A stretch of 64,000 nucleotides of DNA from Salipaludibacillus aurantiacus (GTDB lineage: Bacteria; Bacillota; Bacilli; Bacillales; Salisediminibacteriaceae), in contig NZ_FOGT01000020.1 in assembly GCF_900111295.1 (NCBI RefSeq), positions 22,079-86,078 on the forward strand. The letters are read 5' to 3'. Of this stretch, positions 7,560 through 15,771 are shown piece by piece. The notes under the pieces were generated by a model. That model was not told where the DNA came from and ran no database searches. It saw nothing but the letters and a program-made list of their open reading frames with translations. A program made the position numbers and the translations under genes. Numbering within the stretch: position 1 is the first letter of the stretch; the number at the start of each line of letters is the position of its first letter.

Positions 7560-8732
7560 TTATTTAACGCCTGAAGCAATTCGTGAAGCAGCCTTTTGTG
7601 CTCCCGATATGTTCCTGGCAACAGGTCCTATTTCAAGTTCAGCCAATGCACCAGTCACATATAAGTTGTCGGTCCACAAAAGGGAGCGGTCGACAATAGG
7701 GTAGCCGCATTGAGCACAAGGCAGAGAGTAGCTGGCGATTAACTTTTTAAGCCAGTCGCCTCCCGGTAATTGCGGGTCGAATCCGGTGCAGCAAATGATA
7801 CTGTGAGCAGTGTGGGTATAATCGCTCTCTTCCTCTGTCAGGACCATTTGATGATTTTTGTCCTCTTTAATATGGCTCACATTCATGGTTTTAATAGTTA
7901 GAAGCTGGCGTCTTTCTTGTTTTAGAAGCTTAAGATAAAGCTCCCTGGTAAGAGATCCGCGATGTCTGGCCTTGTGAATACAGCTTCGGCGGGCCTTATA
8001 ATCGGTTAATTTTGAAAAATAATGCATATTTTTGGGGCCGAGCCATCCAGGGTCACTGTCAAAATTGTGTACTCTGAATGGATGGCGTTTCAGCACAGCC
8101 GTCTGTCCGGGGAATAAATCACTGAGCTTTAAAGCAGTATGCGCAGCGGTTATACCTCCTCCGATAATAGCGACAGGTGGCTTAAGTCTGTTTATATCCA
8201 AACTCTCGTCAAATATATGATAAACCGAGTGTCCATCTTTTTTCATCTTATCAAACAGAGGGGGGAGGTGCAGCTGCCCGCTTAAACCTATAGCGAGAAC
8301 GACTTTCGCAGCTTTAATCACTTCTCCTGAATGTAGTGAAACAGACCATGACCCATTTGTCCGTCTCAGTCCGTTGACTGACCCTTTTACCCATGATTTA
8401 TGAAGCTGGCACTGATGAAATAATTCCTCACAATGCTCATTAAATAACGACAGTTTGGGCCGGTTGTATCGTCCTAGAAAGGGTTTCGTATAACTTGTGT
8501 CCTGTTTTCCAAATTTCTCAAGGGCAAACGGGGAAGAAGACAGGTGATGCACAAAAGCAGACCTTAAATAGGGCATATCGATTTTGCCGGTTAATTGTTT
8601 CCACTTTGCTAACGGTTTATCATGCGGATCTATGATGGTCATTTTTTCAGCCGATGCTTTTTCAGTTTCTATTAAATGGACAGCTACTGTCATTCCCTGA
8701 ATGCCGCCGCCTATAATAACCCAATCTTCCAT
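7560..8732 (-). CDS. FAD/NAD(P)-binding oxidoreductase, monooxygenase-like
   Basis: The 390-residue protein has the N-terminal FAD-binding Rossmann motif VIIGGGIQGMTVAVHL, a second nucleotide-binding motif VAIIGGGITAAHTALKL near residue 190, and IICCTGFDPQLPGG in the C-terminal third, the ATG-like motif of flavin monooxygenases and pyridine-nucleotide oxidoreductases. It resembles the lysine/ornithine N-monooxygenase (SidA/IucD) type superfamily annotated only as FAD-NAD(P)-binding in Bacillus. An in-frame GTG lies three codons earlier, but GAGGTGG is spaced correctly for ATG 8732, which I chose. It stands alone and converges on fadE. Substrate unknown. Confidence 0.7.
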   Translation of the reverse strand: MEDWVIIGGGIQGMTVAVHLIETEKASAEKMTIIDPHDKPLAKWKQLTGKIDMPYLRSAFVHHLSSSPFALEKFGKQDTSYTKPFLGRYNRPKLSLFNEHCEELFHQCQLHKSWVKGSVNGLRRTNGSWSVSLHSGEVIKAAKVVLAIGLSGQLHLPPLFDKMKKDGHSVYHIFDESLDINRLKPPVAIIGGGITAAHTALKLSDLFPGQTAVLKRHPFRVHNFDSDPGWLGPKNMHYFSKLTDYKARRSCIHKARHRGSLTRELYLKLLKQERRQLLTIKTMNVSHIKEDKNHQMVLTEEESDYTHTAHSIICCTGFDPQLPGGDWLKKLIASYSLPCAQCGYPIVDRSLLWTDNLYVTGALAELEIGPVARNISGAQKAASRIASGVK

Positions 8733-8913
8733 ATGAGCCACCTCTTTTTTTCTATACTATTAATAATAAAACGTAATTATTACGATTTAAATTGTAGCGC
8801 ATATTGTTATTTTTGCCAATAAGAAAATTTGTGAGCAAGACGAATGAAGAATATTGGCGAATTAGTATATGATAGAAAGGTAAGGTAAATTATGAAAAGA
8901 GGAGGGGAATCCA

Positions 8914-9270
8914 ATGGGAATTACTTTTTACCATTATCCGAAATGCGGGACTTGCCGCAAAGCCGGGAAATGGCTTGACGATCATAATGTTTCCTACGAG
9001 ACCGTTCATATCGTTGACAACCCGCCGTCTAAAGACGAACTTAGAAGCATGTATGAGAAAAGCGGTTTGGAACTCAAAAAGTTTTTTAATACAAGCGGGA
9101 AAAAATACCGGGAACTTGGCTTAAAAGATAAGGTGAAAACAGCATCTGATGACGAGCTTCTTGATATTCTCGCGTCTGACGGCATGCTTATTAAACGGCC
9201 CATTACAACTGATGGAGATAAGGTAACCGTCGGATTTAAAGAGGAGACCTTTGAAAACACCTGGAAGTAA
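8914..9270 (+). CDS. yusI: ArsC/Spx-family protein YusI
   Basis: The 118-residue thioredoxin-fold protein belongs to the arsenate reductase (ArsC)/Spx family. It begins with the strand-loop ITFYHYPKCGTCRKA containing a Cys-x-x-Cys pair (C11, C14), and has the family segment LIKRPITTDGDKVTVGF near the C-terminus. It is the usual size for YusI (about 118). In B. subtilis yusI lies beside gcvH as here. The CxxC resembles Spx more than classical single-Cys ArsC, but the basic contact surfaces of Spx cannot be judged by eye. Biochemical function is unknown. GAGGAGGGGAATCC precedes ATG 8914. Confidence 0.8.
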   Translation: MGITFYHYPKCGTCRKAGKWLDDHNVSYETVHIVDNPPSKDELRSMYEKSGLELKKFFNTSGKKYRELGLKDKVKTASDDELLDILASDGMLIKRPITTDGDKVTVGFKEETFENTWK

Positions 9271-9444
9271 ATAATAATTATTCCACTAGTGTTGCCGAAG
9301 TTTCTTCATGTGTATTATAGTTAAGGAGAGGGAATAAGACTGCTTTGTACATAAGTTTTAAAGGCAGTTATTCTACTTGAAAAAGCGGCAGAATCAGTAC
9401 CCGCTTTTTCAATACTATTCGAAAGAATACGGAGGGATCAGCAC

Positions 9445-9828
9445 ATGGACTTACCAAAGGACTTAAAGTATTCAGAAGAACATGAATGGGTGAAAGAAGA
9501 AGGAGACAAAGTACGTATCGGTATTACTGACTTTGCACAATCCGAGCTGGGGGACATCGTTTTCGTAGAACTTCCGGAAGTAGGCGACGAACTTGAAGCC
9601 GACGAGCCTTTCGGCAGCGTGGAATCTGTTAAAACAGTTTCTGAACTATACGCGCCAATCAGCGGGAAAGTTGTAGAAGTAAACGAAGAACTTGAAGATT
9701 CTCCGGAATTTGTAAATGAATCTCCGTACGAAAAAGCGTGGATGGTTATCATTGAGCCATCTGACAAATCTGAAATGGACAACCTCATGGATGCAGCAGG
9801 ATATGAGGAAATGACGTCAGAAGACTAA
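9445..9828 (+). CDS. gcvH: Glycine cleavage system H protein
   Basis: The 127-residue GcvH carries the methylamine group from the P protein to the T protein on a lipoyl arm. The lipoylated lysine is in [15 protein letters not shown] (about K63). Length and the opening [28 protein letters not shown] are typical. No gcvT or gcvP genes are in the window. In Bacillus, GcvH is also the platform on which lipoic acid is assembled before transfer to other enzymes, which ties it to lipA at 36869. A clear ribosome site (CGGAGGGATCAGCAC) precedes ATG 9445. Confidence 0.95.
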   Translation: MDLPKDLKYSEEHEWVKEEGDKVRIGITDFAQSELGDIVFVELPEVGDELEADEPFGSVESVKTVSELYAPISGKVVEVNEELEDSPEFVNESPYEKAWMVIIEPSDKSEMDNLMDAAGYEEMTSED

Positions 9829-9841
9829 TGCAAGAAAAATC

Positions 9842-9889
9842 AACTCTCCTGGAGGCGCAATTACTACGCGCATTCAGGAGAGTTTTTTT
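9842..9889 (+). terminator. Terminator after gcvH
   Basis: AACTCTCCTG pairs with CAGGAGAGTT followed by seven T; an inner GCGC pairing strengthens the loop. Confidence 0.85.
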
Positions 9890-10143
9890 GCGTTGGCCGG
9901 AGGAAAAGATAAAGTGATGCCTCAGACTTACAGGGGCACGGAGAAACCTGACAGAGTATTTGCGGAATTAGTTATAAGGCCGAATTATGAGCTTAATGTT
10001 GAACCTTATATTTATAATTAATTATTCCATCTATTAAAGCTGTCCTCATATAACGCATAACCCCAACTTATAAGCCCGCCCATAATTGTGTATAACACCG
10101 GCACATAAGCCTCACACTAATAACAAAAATGGAGGGCAAGTGT

Positions 10144-10473
10144 ATGGCTAACGATGATTTTTTCCACGTGATGGGTGATGATGTAAAGAAACCTTCTGAT
10201 AAAAGTAACAGTGACACATCCAGCCGCAAACCTGAATCCCGTATTGAGATATCGGGACAGATTGAGAAAAAGCAAGAAAGCCCCGGCGAAACCGGGTTGT
10301 ATTACCAGGCAGAAAAAGTGGGGCGCATAAAGCAAAAAGGATCAGCACAAATGTATGAAATGGCTGAAGGATTTGAGTTTAAAGATGAAAAGTTTTATAA
10401 GCATACGGATAAGAAAGAAAGCAGCCAGTATCCTGAATCGTACGTGGAAGGTTGCGACATGGGATGGTGCTGA
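10144..10473 (+). CDS. YusG-like small protein
   Basis: The 109-residue product has a charged, low-complexity N-terminal half and a C-terminal segment (QKGSAQMYEMAEGFEFKDEKFY ends broadly, then YVEGCDMGWC) that resembles the DUF2553/YusG family as I remember it, including the terminal C-D-x-G-W-C. Its place next to gcvH and yusI fits, as yusG has this position in B. subtilis. The protein is longer than YusG (about 78), mainly because of the N-terminal part. GGAGGG spaced seven bases from ATG 10144 decides this start over an in-frame ATG five codons upstream. Function unknown. Confidence 0.55.
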   Translation: MANDDFFHVMGDDVKKPSDKSNSDTSSRKPESRIEISGQIEKKQESPGETGLYYQAEKVGRIKQKGSAQMYEMAEGFEFKDEKFYKHTDKKESSQYPESYVEGCDMGWC

Positions 10474-10499
10474 CTGATTATCGAACTTTCCTTCTGCTT

Positions 10500-10589
10500 A
10501 TAGGAATATAAAACCGTTCAGCTTTTAGTTGATCGGTTTTTGCCTCTATCACAAAGAGCGTAATAAGCTGATAATGTTTATATTCCTAT
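10500..10589. repeat. Terminator hairpin enclosed by a 14-bp inverted repeat
   Basis: An outer inverted repeat, ATAGGAATATAAAAC at 10500-10514 and GTTTATATTCCTAT at 10576-10589, encloses an inner terminator-like hairpin (AAAACCG...CGGTTTTT, 10510-10541). The outer arms match over 14 bases except for one extra A. The inner hairpin probably ends yusG-like transcription. The rest of 10474-10737 shows only a weak hairpin near the stop of the next minus-strand gene. Confidence 0.55.
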
Positions 10590-10737
10590 GAAGCAATTCT
10601 CTGCGATTATTCAGAGGAACCCTTTCTAAATGAAAATCTAGAAGAGAGTCCACCTTATAAAACGGATATAAGCACACACAAAGACCGGAGGGACGGCTCT
10701 TCCTGATTACGAACCAGAAGAACCGGCCCCTGGTGTG

Positions 10738-11478
10738 CTAAATAACCGTCCCGCCATCGATATTTAAAATCGTACCTGTAATATATTGGGCCTCATCAGA
10801 AGCGAGAAAGGTGTAGCCATTGGCTATATCTTCAGGGCTTCCCAGTCGATTTAATACGGATTTATTCCTGATCATTTCTTTTACTTTGTCAGGCACTTTA
10901 TCTACCATCGCAGTAGAAATATAGCCTGGGGCAATCGCATTCACGCGGATCCCGTGCTTCCCCAATTCCTTGGCCCATGATTTAGTCATCATAATAACTC
11001 CACCTTTAGATGCAGAGTAATTTGTTTGACCATAATTTCCATAGAGGCCGACAATAGAAGACGCATTTAGAATCACACCACTTTTTTGCTCAATCATCAC
11101 TTTTGCAGCAGCCTGTGAGACATTAAATACTCCTTTAAGATTGACGTCAATCACACGATCCCACTGCTGTTCTGTCATTTTCACTAACGTGGCATCCTGT
11201 GTGATCCCCGCATTATTAATGACAATATCGATTCGTCCATAATGAGCAGTCGAGGCCTTTATTAATTGTTCTACTTGTTCACGATCTGTTACATCAGCTT
11301 CCATGCCAATGCAGTCGCCACCTAGTTTTTTTATCAGATCCGAAGTCTTATCAATCTCCTTCTTATTCAAATCCACTAAAACAAGTTTTGCCCCTTCTAA
11401 TGCAAATTTTTTTGCAGTGGCTTCCCCTATACCACGCGAGGCCCCTGTTATCATTGCCACCTTATCTTTTAATCTCAT
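10738..11478 (-). CDS. FabG-like short-chain dehydrogenase, probable 3-oxoacyl/acetoacetyl-CoA reductase
   Basis: This 246-residue classical SDR has the cofactor motif TGASRGIGEA, the NNAG motif and the catalytic Ser-Tyr-Lys set (NASSIVG...NYSASKGG). It is closest by eye to FabG/PhaB reductases, which reduce 3-ketoacyl thioesters with NADPH. GGAAGGGG lies eight bases before ATG 11478; an earlier in-frame ATG (11484) is too close to it. The gene is separate from, and opposite to, phaB but only 400 bases from phaP, so a role in supplying 3-hydroxyacyl-CoA for PHA is plausible but inferred. A cre-like site lies about 75 bases upstream. Confidence 0.75.
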   Translation of the reverse strand: MRLKDKVAMITGASRGIGEATAKKFALEGAKLVLVDLNKKEIDKTSDLIKKLGGDCIGMEADVTDREQVEQLIKASTAHYGRIDIVINNAGITQDATLVKMTEQQWDRVIDVNLKGVFNVSQAAAKVMIEQKSGVILNASSIVGLYGNYGQTNYSASKGGVIMMTKSWAKELGKHGIRVNAIAPGYISTAMVDKVPDKVKEMIRNKSVLNRLGSPEDIANGYTFLASDEAQYITGTILNIDGGTVI

Positions 11479-11551
11479 CGTCATTTCCCCTTCCTTTTCG
11501 TGTTTTCCTGGTGTTCAGTATTCCTCTTACTACACAAAAATCCAGTGTCTT

Positions 11552-11567
11552 TGTTAAGCGTTTACAT
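11552..11567 (-). promoter_or_regulatory. cre-like (CcpA) site upstream of the FabG-like gene
   Basis: On the minus strand the sequence ATGTAAACGCTTAACA matches the catabolite-responsive element consensus WTGNAARCGNWWWCA except near its 3' end. It lies about 75 bases before the reductase start, in the promoter region. Candidate only. Confidence 0.4.
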
Positions 11568-11759
11568 CAATGGCGAATTTATTGAATGGACGTTTTAGCT
11601 AAAGTATATGCGGAGAAAGGAGGAGGTATTGGTTCAATGAGGAAGCAATGATTAATGGCAATTGGTTGGTCTCCCTATAAAACGTTAGGGCGGAGTAATT
11701 GCATCATTGTTAAAAAAATAGGAATAGCGCATTAAAAACATTGTTACCCTTGTTAATAA

Positions 11760-11880
11760 AACAAGGAAAGGGAGCGATAGCCCATGCATATGAACAAGTA
11801 GGATTTATTCAGGTAATAGTTGATCACCAAACGATAAATCCTCTTTTGCATGAATAGACTTCGCTCCCTTTGTTGCCAAG
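11760..11880. repeat. Long three-part imperfect inverted repeat downstream of phaP
   Basis: AAAGGGAGCGA, ATGCA and AGGATTTAT occur in order on the left and their complements in reverse order on the right, giving a hairpin of about 115 bases. On the minus strand it lies just after the phaP stop and ends in CCTTGTTTTATT, so it may be the phaP terminator, though it is unusually long. Confidence 0.55.
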
Positions 11881-12399
11881 TTATTTCGACATGACTGAAT
11901 TGGTTTGAAACATATTTAACATTTGCATTTGTGTTTGTCTCATTTGGTCATAAGCACTTACCAATGTATCCGTTGTTTTTTCAGCTATTTTTTTATTTTG
12001 CTGGAAGGTATTCCCAATAGTAGCTGTGATTTGAGCATTTGATCTTGCCATAATGTCAAGAGAGGCTTTTCCAGGAAGAGTAGCGATTGTTTGAGACTTA
12101 TGTCCAATTTCTTCAATTTTGTTTAACAATTCATGATACTTTTGATCACCTTCAAGTTCCTGATTAACATTTCCAACGGCCGTTTGAGCACTCGTTTTCC
12201 ACTCAGTCGTAAATTTTTTGGAATTCTCTTCAAACTGAGAAAATTGTTCTCGTGTTCCGTCGATCCATTCTTTTTGAGTTTTTAAAGCCCACATGGACTG
12301 TTGCTCCATTTTTTCCATAACTTCTTTCCACATACTTACCCCAAAAAAATCGATGACATTCTCATTTGCTGTCTTGTTAGTCTCTTTCTTAACTACCAT
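11881..12399 (-). CDS. phaP: Phasin-like PHA granule protein PhaP
   Basis: The 172-residue, almost wholly helical protein resembles the Bacillus megaterium-type phasin PhaP, which coats polyhydroxyalkanoate granules in the cytoplasm. It has the family-like opening NVIDFFGVSMWKEVMEKMEQQ, long amphipathic helices rich in Gln, Lys and Glu, and a Met/Gln-rich tail. The position (divergent side of phaQ-phaR) is the same as in the B. megaterium cluster. TGGAGGG precedes ATG 12399. Base composition is AT-rich like the rest of the PHA cluster. PhaQ probably controls its expression in response to granule formation, as known for B. megaterium. Confidence 0.85.
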   Translation of the reverse strand: MVVKKETNKTANENVIDFFGVSMWKEVMEKMEQQSMWALKTQKEWIDGTREQFSQFEENSKKFTTEWKTSAQTAVGNVNQELEGDQKYHELLNKIEEIGHKSQTIATLPGKASLDIMARSNAQITATIGNTFQQNKKIAEKTTDTLVSAYDQMRQTQMQMLNMFQTNSVMSK

Positions 12400-12522
12400 C
12401 TAAATCCCTCCATAAGTTTTTTTTAGCCAAATTCTGACCTTTTATTAGTAACATAAACAACCATAGTTCATACCGCTGTTTATGGTATTAAAGTGTTTCA
12501 GTGACTTGTCTTTAAGGTTCAA

Positions 12523-12936
12523 CTATTCATCTTTCTTATCATCCTTCTTGGATGTGAAGCCAGGCGGGACAAAAAAGTTACTATACATATTGAAAAATTG
12601 ATCAAGCATCTTCTGATATTGTCCAAGGGAATTTGCCCATAGATCTAAATATTGTTCTCCTGCTGACGTAATCGAATAAATTCGTTTAGCTGGTCCTGAT
12701 GTGGATGTATCCCACTCAGACACGACTAATTCGTCCTTTTCAAGTTGACGGAGGATTCTATAGAAGTTTCCTTGATCAACATATTCAAAGCCAAACATGG
12801 TAAGTTTTTGCATTAATTCATATCCATGTGCGTTCCAATCTTTTAATAGCAACAGGAGTACGGGAATGATGAAATTTTTTTGTGCTTTCGCTATAGGTTC
12901 TGTTTTTGGTTTGTCCTTACCGTTTTTAGGAGTCAT
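12523..12936 (-). CDS. phaQ: PadR-family PHA-responsive repressor PhaQ
   Basis: The 137-residue regulator has the PadR winged-helix domain: the helix segment WNAHGYELMQKLTMFGFE, then the recognition part YVDQGNFYRILRQLEKDELV and the wing with AKRIYSITSAGEQYL. PhaQ of B. megaterium represses phaP and its own gene and is released by binding PHA granules; that role is inferred here from sequence and from position between phaP and phaR. AGAAGGTGATAGG precedes ATG 12936. A near-perfect 23-base palindrome lies 31 bases upstream (12967-12989) and is the obvious operator candidate. Confidence 0.9.
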   Translation of the reverse strand: MTPKNGKDKPKTEPIAKAQKNFIIPVLLLLLKDWNAHGYELMQKLTMFGFEYVDQGNFYRILRQLEKDELVVSEWDTSTSGPAKRIYSITSAGEQYLDLWANSLGQYQKMLDQFFNMYSNFFVPPGFTSKKDDKKDE

Positions 12937-12966
12937 CCTATCACCTTCTAATCAAGTTATAATATC

Positions 12967-12989
12967 TATATGTGTAATTTACACCTATA
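12967..12989. promoter_or_regulatory. Palindromic operator candidate for PhaQ
   Basis: Half-sites GTGTAA and TTACAC around one T, flanked on both sides by TATA, form a 23-base near-perfect palindrome upstream of phaQ. The ATGT...ACA pattern is like sites bound by PadR regulators. Confidence 0.55.
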
Positions 12990-13011
12990 AGTAAAAAATG
13001 TCAACTCCATT

Positions 13012-13027
13012 TGATTTACATAAATCA
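13012..13027. promoter_or_regulatory. Second palindrome in the phaQ-phaR intergenic region
   Basis: TGATTTACATAAATCA is a perfect 16-base palindrome (arms of seven around CA), 23 bases beyond the first palindrome. It shares TTACA/TTTACA with it and may be a second operator. Binding protein unknown. Confidence 0.4.
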
Positions 13028-13184
13028 CCAAAAACCACCATGTTCTTCTAAAAAACACGTTCAAATAATCTGTTTTTGTTGAAAATTATGGTAATTTTAC
13101 GATTTTCCTTTGTCCAATTTTATCCAATATACTTTAAAATTGTTATAAGACAGTTTTCAAATCCAAAGGTTAGGGGTTATTAGT

Positions 13185-13676
13185 ATGACAAAACAGAACA
13201 CATTGGATCCATTGGCACTATGGAAAAGTATGTATGAACAAACAGAATCACATTTTAGCGAGGCCATTCATGAAACATTAAAAACAGATGAATATGCTGA
13301 GATGTTAGGGCAGGTTCAAAATAGTTTCCTTCAATATCAACAATTAGTCCGGAGTACGACCGACATGTATTTAAAGCAAATCAATGTTCCTACAAATGAA
13401 GAAATGTCAAGCGTTGCTTCCCTTATTGTCAATTTAGAGGAAAAAGTAGATAGTATTGATGAAAAAATTGAGGACGAGCTTTCAAGTAAGGAAGTATCTT
13501 TAGAAATAACAAAACTAAAGGTAAGTGTCTCCAAGCTGGATAAAAAAATGAATCAAGTCTTACAGGCAAGTGATCAGCTAGATAAAAATATGAATCAAAT
13601 TTTAGAAGTATTAACCAGTAATAAAGAAGAGACACCTGCTGAAACGACTTCGTCACAGCCTAAAGATAAGAAATAA
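13185..13676 (+). CDS. phaR: Class IV PHA synthase subunit PhaR
   Basis: The 163-residue PhaR is the non-catalytic partner of PhaC in the class IV synthase of Bacillus. The N-terminal part (PLALWKSMYEQTESHFSEA) is characteristic, followed by a coiled-coil-like region (VNLEEKVDSIDEKIED... and LDKKMNQVLQASDQLDKNMNQI) and a charged, Thr/Glu-rich tail. It is not the unrelated regulator also called PhaR in proteobacteria. It heads the phaR-phaB-phaC operon, 68 bases before phaB. The ribosome site (AGGTTAGGGGTTATTAGT) is weak. Codon use is strongly A/T-ending compared with the fad genes. Confidence 0.9.
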   Translation: MTKQNTLDPLALWKSMYEQTESHFSEAIHETLKTDEYAEMLGQVQNSFLQYQQLVRSTTDMYLKQINVPTNEEMSSVASLIVNLEEKVDSIDEKIEDELSSKEVSLEITKLKVSVSKLDKKMNQVLQASDQLDKNMNQILEVLTSNKEETPAETTSSQPKDKK

Positions 13677-13743
13677 TCACTATTTTTAAAAGGACTGTAC
13701 CACGATTTATATTTAAATTAAAAAATATTAGGAGGAATGTTCA

Positions 13744-14526
13744 ATGGGAATGATTTCAAATGAAGTATCGACAGCTAAGATGGAGTATCAAAGCTTAGCA
13801 GGGAAAGTAGCGCTTGTCACAGGTGGGTCCCGCGGAATTGGTGCAAGTATTGTAAAAGAATTAGCTAAACGTGGGGCAGAAGTTGCGATTAACTATAATT
13901 CAAGCAAAGAGGCTGCCGATGAAGTCATTGATGAAATTGAACAATTTGGAGGAACAGCCGTTTCCTTTCAAGCAGATGTTTCTAACTTGGAGCAATCTCG
14001 TGCTTTGGTGGAACAGACCATCGATCATTTTGGAAAAATAGACATTCTTATTAATAATGCAGGAATAACAAGAGATCGCACTTTCAAAAAACTTAGTGAA
14101 AATGAATGGAGAGAGGTCATAGACACTAACTTAAATAGTGTTTATCATACAACTTCTGCAGTTATCAATCTCATGCTCAAACAAAAATTTGGTCGTATTA
14201 TTAATATAAGTTCATTTATTGGTCAAAAAGGCGGTTTTGGCCAAACGAACTATGCTGCTGCCAAAGCTGGCATGATTGGTTTTACCAAGTCTCTTGCTTT
14301 AGAAACAGCCAGAAGTGGAATAACAGTCAATGCTGTTTGTCCTGGATATATTGAAACTGAAATGTTTGCAGGCGTTCCTGAAGATGCAAAAGATCAAATT
14401 ATTTCTGGGATACCGATGCAACGGTTAGGAGAAGCCTCTGAAATAGCCGATGCTGTCCTTTTTTTAGCTAATAACAGTTATACGACAGGCCAATGCCTGA
14501 ATATAAATGGTGGAGTATATATGTAA
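13744..14526 (+). CDS. phaB: Acetoacetyl-CoA reductase PhaB
   Basis: The 260-residue SDR reduces acetoacetyl-CoA with NADPH to (R)-3-hydroxybutyryl-CoA, the monomer for PHB. It shows TGGSRGIGAS for cofactor binding, NNAGITRDRTF, and the catalytic Ser (NISSFIG), Tyr and Lys (NYAAAKAG). The N-terminus extends about 15 residues beyond FabG-type enzymes. AGGAGGAATGTTCA precedes ATG 13744. The central position between phaR and phaC matches the B. megaterium operon and argues for PhaB over FabG. A sampled 60-base line here has 18 G/C, against 35 in a line of fadA. Confidence 0.9.
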   Translation: MGMISNEVSTAKMEYQSLAGKVALVTGGSRGIGASIVKELAKRGAEVAINYNSSKEAADEVIDEIEQFGGTAVSFQADVSNLEQSRALVEQTIDHFGKIDILINNAGITRDRTFKKLSENEWREVIDTNLNSVYHTTSAVINLMLKQKFGRIINISSFIGQKGGFGQTNYAAAKAGMIGFTKSLALETARSGITVNAVCPGYIETEMFAGVPEDAKDQIISGIPMQRLGEASEIADAVLFLANNSYTTGQCLNINGGVYM

Positions 14527-14560
14527 CTATCTAAAGGAAAAATCATAAGGAGGATGGTGG

Positions 14561-15652
14561 ATGGATTTCACTACAACTAGATCACTAGATGCAATGGTAG
14601 ACTCTTTGCCTGAAGATTATCAGAAGGAATATAAACGTTTTAAACGAGCCATAGATGTTCTCACTAAAGAGCCTGAACCGAAAGTAGGGCAAACTCCAAA
14701 GGAACTAATCTGGACAAAGAATAAGGCAAAACTTTACCGGTATCAACCAGCGAAAGTAAAGACAAACAAAGTACCAATATTAATCATTTATGCTTTGATT
14801 AATAAACCGTATATATTAGATTTATCACCTGGGAGCAGTTTAATTGAGTATTTAACAGATAAAGGCCATGATGTCTACTTACTTGATTGGGGTACACCTG
14901 GTTACGAAGATAGACATATGAAATTCGATGATTATGTGCTCGATTATATCCCTCGCGCAGTAAGAAAAGTCCTTCGGAAATCTGAAGCTGATGAACTCAG
15001 CATACTCGGTTATTGTATTGGGGGGACGTTAACAGCAATATTTACGGCTCTTCATCCAAACTTACCCATCCGCAATCTTGTCTTTTTGACGAGTCCGTTT
15101 GACTTTTCTGATTCAGGGTTATTTACAAAGTGGGTCGACGAAAAATATTTTAATTTAGATCTCATGGTTGATACGTATGGGAACATTCCTCCAGAAACGA
15201 TTGACTTCGGGAATAAATTATTAAAACCAATCACCAATTATATTGGCCCTTATGTGTCTCTTGCCAATCGGGCAGATAATGAGGAATTTGTTAAAAACTG
15301 GACTCTTCTGCAGAAGTGGGTAGCTGACGGGGTCCCATTCCCTGGTGAAGCATACAGACAATGGATTGGTGAATTTTACCAAAAAAACAAGTTAATTAAT
15401 GATGAGTTATATATTCGAGGACAACAAGTCAAATTAAGCAATATTAAAGCAAACGTCTTAAACATTGCAGCAGATCGTGATCATATAGCCATTCCTGAAC
15501 AGACAGAACGGCTTATGGATAAGATTTCAAGTGAAGATAAAACATTTGAATTAGTTTCGGCTGGCCATGTGTCTGTGACTGTAGGGAAAGGTGCCGTTAA
15601 AAATACCTATCCGTTGATCGAAACATGGGTGAGGGAGCACTCAGGTGCCTGA
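14561..15652 (+). CDS. phaC: Class IV poly(3-hydroxyalkanoate) synthase catalytic subunit PhaC
   Basis: The 363-residue alpha/beta-hydrolase-fold enzyme polymerises (R)-3-hydroxyacyl-CoA. The lipase-like box GYCIGGT holds the nucleophile Cys152; the other triad members are the Asp in NIAADRDHIAIP (about D307) and the His in SAGHVSVTVG (about H336). DVYLLDWGTPG is the usual class III/IV segment. Length fits class III/IV synthases (about 360), and pairing with PhaR not PhaE makes it class IV. AAGGAGGATGGTGG precedes ATG 14561. A strong terminator follows. The product works as a PhaC-PhaR complex on granule surfaces. Confidence 0.95.
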   Translation: MDFTTTRSLDAMVDSLPEDYQKEYKRFKRAIDVLTKEPEPKVGQTPKELIWTKNKAKLYRYQPAKVKTNKVPILIIYALINKPYILDLSPGSSLIEYLTDKGHDVYLLDWGTPGYEDRHMKFDDYVLDYIPRAVRKVLRKSEADELSILGYCIGGTLTAIFTALHPNLPIRNLVFLTSPFDFSDSGLFTKWVDEKYFNLDLMVDTYGNIPPETIDFGNKLLKPITNYIGPYVSLANRADNEEFVKNWTLLQKWVADGVPFPGEAYRQWIGEFYQKNKLINDELYIRGQQVKLSNIKANVLNIAADRDHIAIPEQTERLMDKISSEDKTFELVSAGHVSVTVGKGAVKNTYPLIETWVREHSGA

Positions 15653-15707
15653 CCCCCACTGAGTTAAAGTGCGAAAGTCCAGATTGGACCCGTGATGTCT
15701 TTTAATT

Positions 15708-15750
15708 AATAAGAAACCCACAGTGGCCGCTGTGGGTTTCTTATTATTTT
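15708..15750 (+). terminator. Strong terminator after phaC
   Basis: AATAAGAAACCCACAG pairs perfectly with CTGTGGGTTTCTTATT, followed by ATTTTT. It closes the phaRBC operon. Confidence 0.9.
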
Positions 15751-15771
15751 TGCCTTCTTTATTGTTTTTAG

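Noticed and set aside
11881..15652. PHA cluster as part of a transposon or integrative element
   Set aside because: No transposase, integrase or clear flanking direct repeats were found; only composition and order suggest transfer.
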